Shown: piece after piece, positions 56,228 to 64,000 of the stretch
Layout: every line of letters starts with the position of its first letter
Position numbering within the stretch: position 1 is the stretch's first letter
Assembly: GCF_004379255.2 (NCBI RefSeq)
Contig: NC_056049.1
Coordinates: 1,178,001-1,242,000 of the forward strand
From: Salvia splendens
Lineage: Eukaryota; Streptophyta; Magnoliopsida; Lamiales; Lamiaceae
Length of the DNA stretch: 64,000 bases
Reading direction: 5' to 3'
Notes under the pieces: generated by a model
Database searches by the model: none
The model's input: only the letters and a program-made list of their open reading frames with translations
Told to the model about the DNA's origin: nothing
Program-made: the position numbers and the translations under genes

Positions 56228-57171
56228 TTTCTTGAAATTTTAGTGAGATTTCTCTCTAACTCTTCTCTTGTTTTGTATTTTTCACGAACAATTTTATTTG
56301 GATGTTACAATGTGGGAATTGTATTCATGTGAGATCACCGTTGGGAATTTAATGAGTTACCGTTTGAGGAGCTTCTTAATATCGTTTCACGAGAATGAAG
56401 AAACAAATTTTTAATATTCTTGTACTAAATCCTATGGATCTTAGGTTTCATTTGTGCAGATAGGTAAATGCTATATTAGCCATGCTAGCTAGCTAGTTAG
56501 GCTGTCACTGTCACACTGTTAGATTTTGAGTAAATCTATTCGATTGGTTAAGAATTAGATAGATTGTCATTTATGACTAAGACAGCTCTAGGTAACAATG
56601 TAGTAAGTCATTCATACAAGACATAATATAGAAGTATAAAAATAGATGAAGAATAATTGAAAATGTGTGATGGATCCGCTCTCAAATTCCAATGTGATAT
56701 TTTTCTCCGAGTCTCACCTAAGTTGAATCGTAATTTTTTCTAGACATCTCAATTAAGTTGAGTTATTTCCTTTTTGAACAAAAAATAAAACATTCAATCA
56801 TTCTTAATTTATTCCATATCTACTTTACTCTCTCTTTATATTTACAAATTTATTTATCTCTTCTACTATTCACACAATTTCTTAATGTTTGTGCTCAAAA
56901 GTTGACTCAACTTAGTTGAAACGGAGTGAGTACCTATTCGTCTTAAACCCATAGATTGACTCAAGTAGATCAACAATTCGAATGAAAATTTATGGTATAA
57001 AACAAATCTCAACCTGAGTAATCCTAAATAAAATAGTCTGCAACCTAACTTGACAGTAGTTTTCAATTTTTTCAACTTTTAGAAGTTAGTAAAATAAATT
57101 ATTTTTTCAAATGTATGTATATATTTTTTGATTCAATATTTGAGATTTTACTATTTTTTTTACTTATACAC
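56228..57171. other. AT-rich intergenic DNA
   Basis: This is the upstream region of the small membrane protein, with no further gene. Around 56700-56930 there is a diverged MITE-like stretch with AAGTTGAGTTATTTCCTTTTTG, which also occurs near 21010, marking a shared repeat family. Confidence 0.45.

Positions 57172-57172
<1 letters not shown>

Positions 57173-57203
<31 letters not shown>
57173..57203. repeat. (AT)n microsatellite
   Basis: About 14 TA repeats border the foldback MITE that follows. Confidence 0.9.
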
Positions 57204-57204
<1 letters not shown>

Positions 57205-57205
<1 letters not shown>

Positions 57206-57610
57206 ATTGCGTTAGTGTGCTAACTAATTTACAGTAATAACTAATAACTTTCAATTCTGTGTATTAAAATTATCAACAAAAAAACATAATTATATCAATA
57301 CAAAAAGACATAGTTAACTGGTCTGGACCCGTGCTTGGGGAAAGGTTGGCTGACTCGTTCCTTCCCATCCCGACAACGAAGCGCAGCTCGGTGGTAAGAC
57401 GCTTCACCTCCGACCGTTAGGTCGGGGGTGTCCGAGTCACTTCGGGGGTAGATGGGGAACCATCGTCGATCCTCCTTAAAAAAAGATATAATTTATCAAC
57501 ACAAGAAAGATTGATAAATTTATGTCTTTGCGTTGATATTTTTAACATACAAAATTGATATTTAGTTATTAGTTATTACGGTAAAAAGTTAGTATTTGAT
57601 CACATACCTA
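57205..57610. mobile_element. foldback MITE interrupted by a SINE
   Basis: The left end (TAACTAATTTACAGTAATAACTAATAAC, 57218 onward) and the right end (GTTATTAGTTATTACGGTAAAA, about 57565) are inverted copies of each other, and the complementarity runs inward to about 57300 and 57490. The non-complementary GC-rich centre is a separate insertion. Confidence 0.7.
57315..57486 (+). mobile_element. tRNA-derived SINE
   Basis: A GC-rich island contains an A-box-like GCAGCTCGGTGGTAAGACG and a B-box-like GGGGGTGTCCGAGTCAC about 35 bases later, ending with CGATCCTCCTTAAAAAAA. The near-identical flanks AAAAGACATA and AAAAGATATA may be the target duplication. Confidence 0.65.
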
Positions 57611-57871
57611 TATATATATATATGTGTGTGTATATATGTTCTTATCATAGTTGATCTTATCTATCTTTCCTACCAAACAACTCCGGCATAAAACAGTAGT
57701 AATTTAGAAGATTGGATATATGAATAAATGAAGGGTTGCTATACAATGAACTAAAACTAGAAGATTAAGACAACAACCTTGTTTCTCACAAACAGATCAT
57801 AATGAAGCTACGTCCCTTTTTGCCCCGAGTTATCACAAAGGAAACCTATCGTCATGCAACCGAATCATCTC

Positions 57872-61652
<3,781 letters not shown>

Positions 61653-62785
61653 ACTTCCTTCCTCTTCCCTAAATAAACAAACAGCGCCGCCCTAGCTCCT
61701 CGATCCGATCGGATCAAAGCTACAACCCTTCCTTAAAAAAGTCACTAATCACGAAGCGAAAACGCCGAGCTATATACTAACGACAAAGCAGCAGCATTTG
61801 CAGTGCAGCGCACCCCAAACAAACAAATCCTCCCTGAACAGAGCAAATCGGTGGAGAAAAAACGTAGAAAGTTGGAAGGGATGAGTAATATTAGGGTTTG
61901 GAAATGTGAAGATTGGGATTGAGAAATGAAGAAGCTAAAGTGATTTCACGAGTATGTGGCTTTGCGTGATTTCGGAATTTATTTTTTTATTTGAATATAA
62001 ATTCGTTAGTTAATAACGATTAGGTAAAAGTGAAGTGTATGTACCAACTACCAACGTGTATATATATACTATATATATATACGGACGGCTCTGATGTTGG
62101 TCTACGTACAACTTCCATTTTTTATTTTAATTTTGGATTTTTTTATTATGCAATTTTAGTTGCTTAATGAAACTTAAATATTTTTCTTGTTTGTAAATTT
62201 ATTTGATTGGAAGTTATAATTAAAAACCACTCCATGTAATGAGCAATAAAAAAAATATATGACTCGTTAAGTGTTAAATGATAATGAGACGCGTTCAACA
62301 GTATGTGCATGATCTTAATCAGAATTAGATTATGTTATTAAGTGATAAAAAATAAAACTATGGGTTATTAATTGGTATGTATAACTACTTATAACAAGCG
62401 AATCTTGTAAGTGTGGATAGTATAATGAAGAAACATGCTCTAAGGCATAGTAAAAATTTAAATCGACGTTTCAAAACTCCCAACAAAACTCATTGTCAAG
62501 AAAGCCAAACACCACCACATGATTTATTGATTTAGATTCTAAAAAAGAAAAAAAATGTGCAGTTAACAACTTCAAATTAGTTTTGAGGAGGAATGATGCG
62601 ATCAAGAGTTTGCAAGCCTGCAAGCAGTGGAAGTTCGGACGACGACGCATGTCCTGCACCAAATACGCGAGTTTAGAGGTGTGAAGAATGAACGGAGAAT
62701 GAGTGTATTTATAGATGAAAATGAAGAATACACATAAGTGAGAATGCCGTAGAAGAATATCTCTTATTACACCCCCGATGAGCTA
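61653..62785. other. upstream region of the MAP kinase and 3' region of the ribokinase remnant
   Basis: A pyrimidine/purine-rich leader up to about 61900, then AT-rich DNA with a short TATATA palindrome near 62060. No further gene is convincing. Confidence 0.5.
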
Positions 62786-63050
62786 CTAATGCATCTGGAT
62801 AAGATTCGAGACTGATTTCCTGTCGGGCATGCTCGGGATGGCACCCTTTACTTGCATACAAAGCGAAGCCACAGCAGCTGATAACACAATCCGTAACTTT
62901 GTCAGACCGAGCTTTAACTAAGAGAGAGTCGAAAGGGATAGCCGAACATACCAGCAAATTCCAGGCATTCTTTCCTGGGCTTTCCCTCCACGAGGCCGAA
63001 AGTATCGCCAGCTCCTGTCGTGTCAACCACTTTCGGAGCTGATATGATCG
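62786..63050 (-). pseudogene. ribokinase (PfkB family) 3' fragment
   Basis: Two exons on the minus strand encode the C-terminus of the plant ribokinase. About 63050-62952 contains APKVVDTTGAGDTF, the PfkB signature with the catalytic Asp, then GLVEGKPRKECLEFA. After a GT-AG intron, 62877-62786 gives AVASLCMQVKGAIPSMPDRK and ends with a stop. About seven residues normally following GDTF are deleted in frame. Everything upstream is missing: homology stops exactly where the LTR element begins. The remnant cannot be functional. Confidence 0.8.
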
Positions 63051-63330
63051 GTGTTGGAAAAAGAAATCATAAATGGCCGCCCTCATTTATTACAGTAGAG
63101 TTCCTAGATGGCCGCCCATATTTATTAGAGTGTAGAGTCCCTAGCATGATGTAGTTCCAATACACATTTAATTGTTGTATTCCAAGGGACTCAAATCTCC
63201 CTATAAATACTAGGGAGATGAGCATTTCATATCAACAAGAAAAACATACAAGAAAGATTTTCTTTCTACTTCCTACTCTCAATATGCCTTACCAACTTAT
63301 CTATACCTCTCTCGATTACCATCTTTAAGA

Positions 63331-63342
63331 TGGTATCAGAGC
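63331..63342 (+). promoter_or_regulatory. primer-binding site (initiator tRNA-Met type)
   Basis: TGGTATCAGAGC matches the complement of the tRNA-iMet 3' end, including the CCA complement TGG. Confidence 0.9.
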
Positions 63343-63365
63343 AGGAAACTAAAAAACTTTCTTCA

Positions 63366-64000
63366 ATGGAGGTCAGCCAAATACACAATCTCAAATTATT
63401 GATCGAGACAATATCAAATCTAATTGATTTGTACAAATCCAACACAAACCAAAGCCAAAATTCCTACCAGTTGAAGAATCTCGGCGTAGAGTCCAGCAGC
63501 AGCAGCCACACAGAAATGGTCGTGCGCATTCAGCGCAAGAAGATGATCCTCAAGCCGCGCTTGAAGGTGCCACTGCCAATTCACCAATTCTCCAAAACAT
63601 TGGCTGAGAATTTGGCAACTAGCCTAATTAAGATGATACTCAAACACAGACCTCAGGATAAAGCTCAGAAGAAGAATAGGATTTTGAAGAGAGCTCAAGC
63701 TATGGCTGAGGGCAAAACCCCTTCTCATTTCGTCGAAGAAGAAGACACCGTCACAGACAGCAGCGTCGACGGAAGCAGCAACATCGGTCGGCAAGAGCAT
63801 CCGTCAAATTCTGAAGCAGAGGCGGCGGCTGAAGGAGCGACGGCGGAGGCTGCTGAAGGAGCTGCGTCAGCGGCAGAAGCTTTGCCGCGGAGAAGAAGAA
63901 AGAAACAGAGGATGCGCTGGTTTTTAGCAGGCGGTGAGGACCAAACAATCGTCGCCGACGCTAGACCGCTGTCTTCCGGCAGTCACGGATACGAAAAGAT
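63366..64000 (+). CDS. open frame inside the copia element, carrying an eL8 (RPL7a) segment; incomplete at right edge
   Basis: The frame opens with ATGGAGGTCAGC ([10 protein letters not shown]) at the place where copia gag normally starts and stays open for 211 codons to the window edge. Residues 1-50 are not recognised. Residues 51-119 match ribosomal protein eL8. Then come an acidic part ([14 protein letters not shown]), an Ala/Glu-rich low-complexity stretch and a basic [13 protein letters not shown] see no copia gag domain or CCHC knuckle in the visible part. The open frame across the fused segment, in phase with the element's own ATG, suggests a translated chimera. Confidence 0.75.
   Translation, partial: MEVSQIHNLKLLIETISNLIDLYKSNTNQSQNSYQLKNLGVESSSSSHTEMVVRIQRKKMILKPRLKVPLPIHQFSKTLAENLATSLIKMILKHRPQDKAQKKNRILKRAQAMAEGKTPSHFVEEEDTVTDSSVDGSSNIGRQEHPSNSEAEAAAEGATAEAAEGAASAAEALPRRRRKKQRMRWFLAGGEDQTIVADARPLSSGSHGYEK
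63516..63722 (+). pseudogene. captured fragment of ribosomal protein eL8 (RPL7a)
   Basis: The translation has [17 protein letters not shown], then [19 protein letters not shown], then [20 protein letters not shown] and AEGKTP. These follow the N-terminal third of plant eL8 (the RLKVP...NQF...LATxLxKM...YRPEDKA.KK.RLLKRAQA.AEGK blocks) without a gap. It is intron-free across about 69 codons. It has many substitutions relative to what is normal for this very conserved protein, so it is no longer under ribosomal constraint. Confidence 0.88.

Larger units (their letters stand above)
63052..64000 (+). mobile_element. copia-type LTR retrotransposon, 5' end
   Basis: An LTR-like segment starts TGTTGGAAAAAG at 63052 and runs to about 63321 (..CTCGATTACCA), with a TATAAATAC promoter box at 63202. 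At 63331 follows TGGTATCAGAGCAGG, complementary to the 3' end of plant initiator tRNA-Met, a classic copia primer-binding site. A long open frame starts 24 bases later and runs off the window. The second LTR is outside, so length and target duplication cannot be given. Confidence 0.85.

Noticed and set aside
62471..62662. 63-codon minus-strand frame downstream of the ribokinase remnant
   Set aside because: No start context, domain or homology; it lies in the likely old 3' untranslated region.

Overview
The window is nuclear DNA of a flowering plant. Genes have many short exons with GT-AG introns, intergenic DNA is AT-rich, and plant-only families are present (TBL/PMR5-like, BBX, RHM, TDY-type MAP kinase, malectin LRR receptor kinases). 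Classic plant transposons are common: Stowaway-type MITEs with the CTCCCTCCGTCCC end, a hAT MITE, a Helitron, a TRIM and copia/gypsy LTR elements. I lean towards an asterid of the mint order (Lamiales), but the sequence alone does not prove this. All gene models were spliced by eye; exon sums are multiples of three and junction phases agree.

Layout. 1-20.5 kb is a tandem cluster of three malectin/LRR receptor-like kinases (family LRR-VIII-2). Copy A (minus strand, 1-2.7 kb) is 5'-truncated, runs off the left edge and has a one-base loss in its glycine loop. Copy B (plus, 4.2-7.6 kb) is a scrambled pseudogene. Copy C (plus, 13.2-20.5 kb) is intact: 24 exons, 997 aa. Between B and C lie a PP2C pseudogene, a foldback MITE, a hAT element with 8-bp target duplication and a minus-strand Helitron. 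21.9-30.3 kb holds two tandem TBL/PMR5-type genes (349 and 363 aa) of identical exon architecture. The second carries a complete TRIM retroelement in intron 2 and a 1.1-kb foldback transposon with tRNA-Asp sequence in both arms in intron 4. 31.5-33.8 kb is VTE6 (chloroplast DUF92 protein), 35.2-37.1 kb a double B-box factor, and 39.7-41.5 kb HEI10 (meiotic crossover RING protein). 41.9-47.4 kb is an NADK3-type NAD(H) kinase whose first intron holds a very young gag-only LTR retrotransposon. 48.1-50.2 kb is the trifunctional UDP-rhamnose synthase RHM. 50.8-55.8 kb has no gene, only repeats. 55.8-56.2 kb encodes a small membrane protein and 57.9-61.7 kb a group D (TDY) MAP kinase. The right edge holds a ribokinase pseudogene cut by the 5' end of a copia-type LTR element, whose open reading frame contains a piece of ribosomal protein eL8 (RPL7a).

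The host genes do not form one pathway. Their order (receptor kinases, TBL, VTE6, BBX, HEI10, NADK3, RHM, TDY MAPK) is, from memory, split in Arabidopsis between the At1g53420-At1g53510 and At1g78570-At1g78710 intervals, so the window looks like a conserved ancestral block. The most unusual items are the tRNA-Asp-bearing foldback element and the eL8 fragment carried by the copia element.
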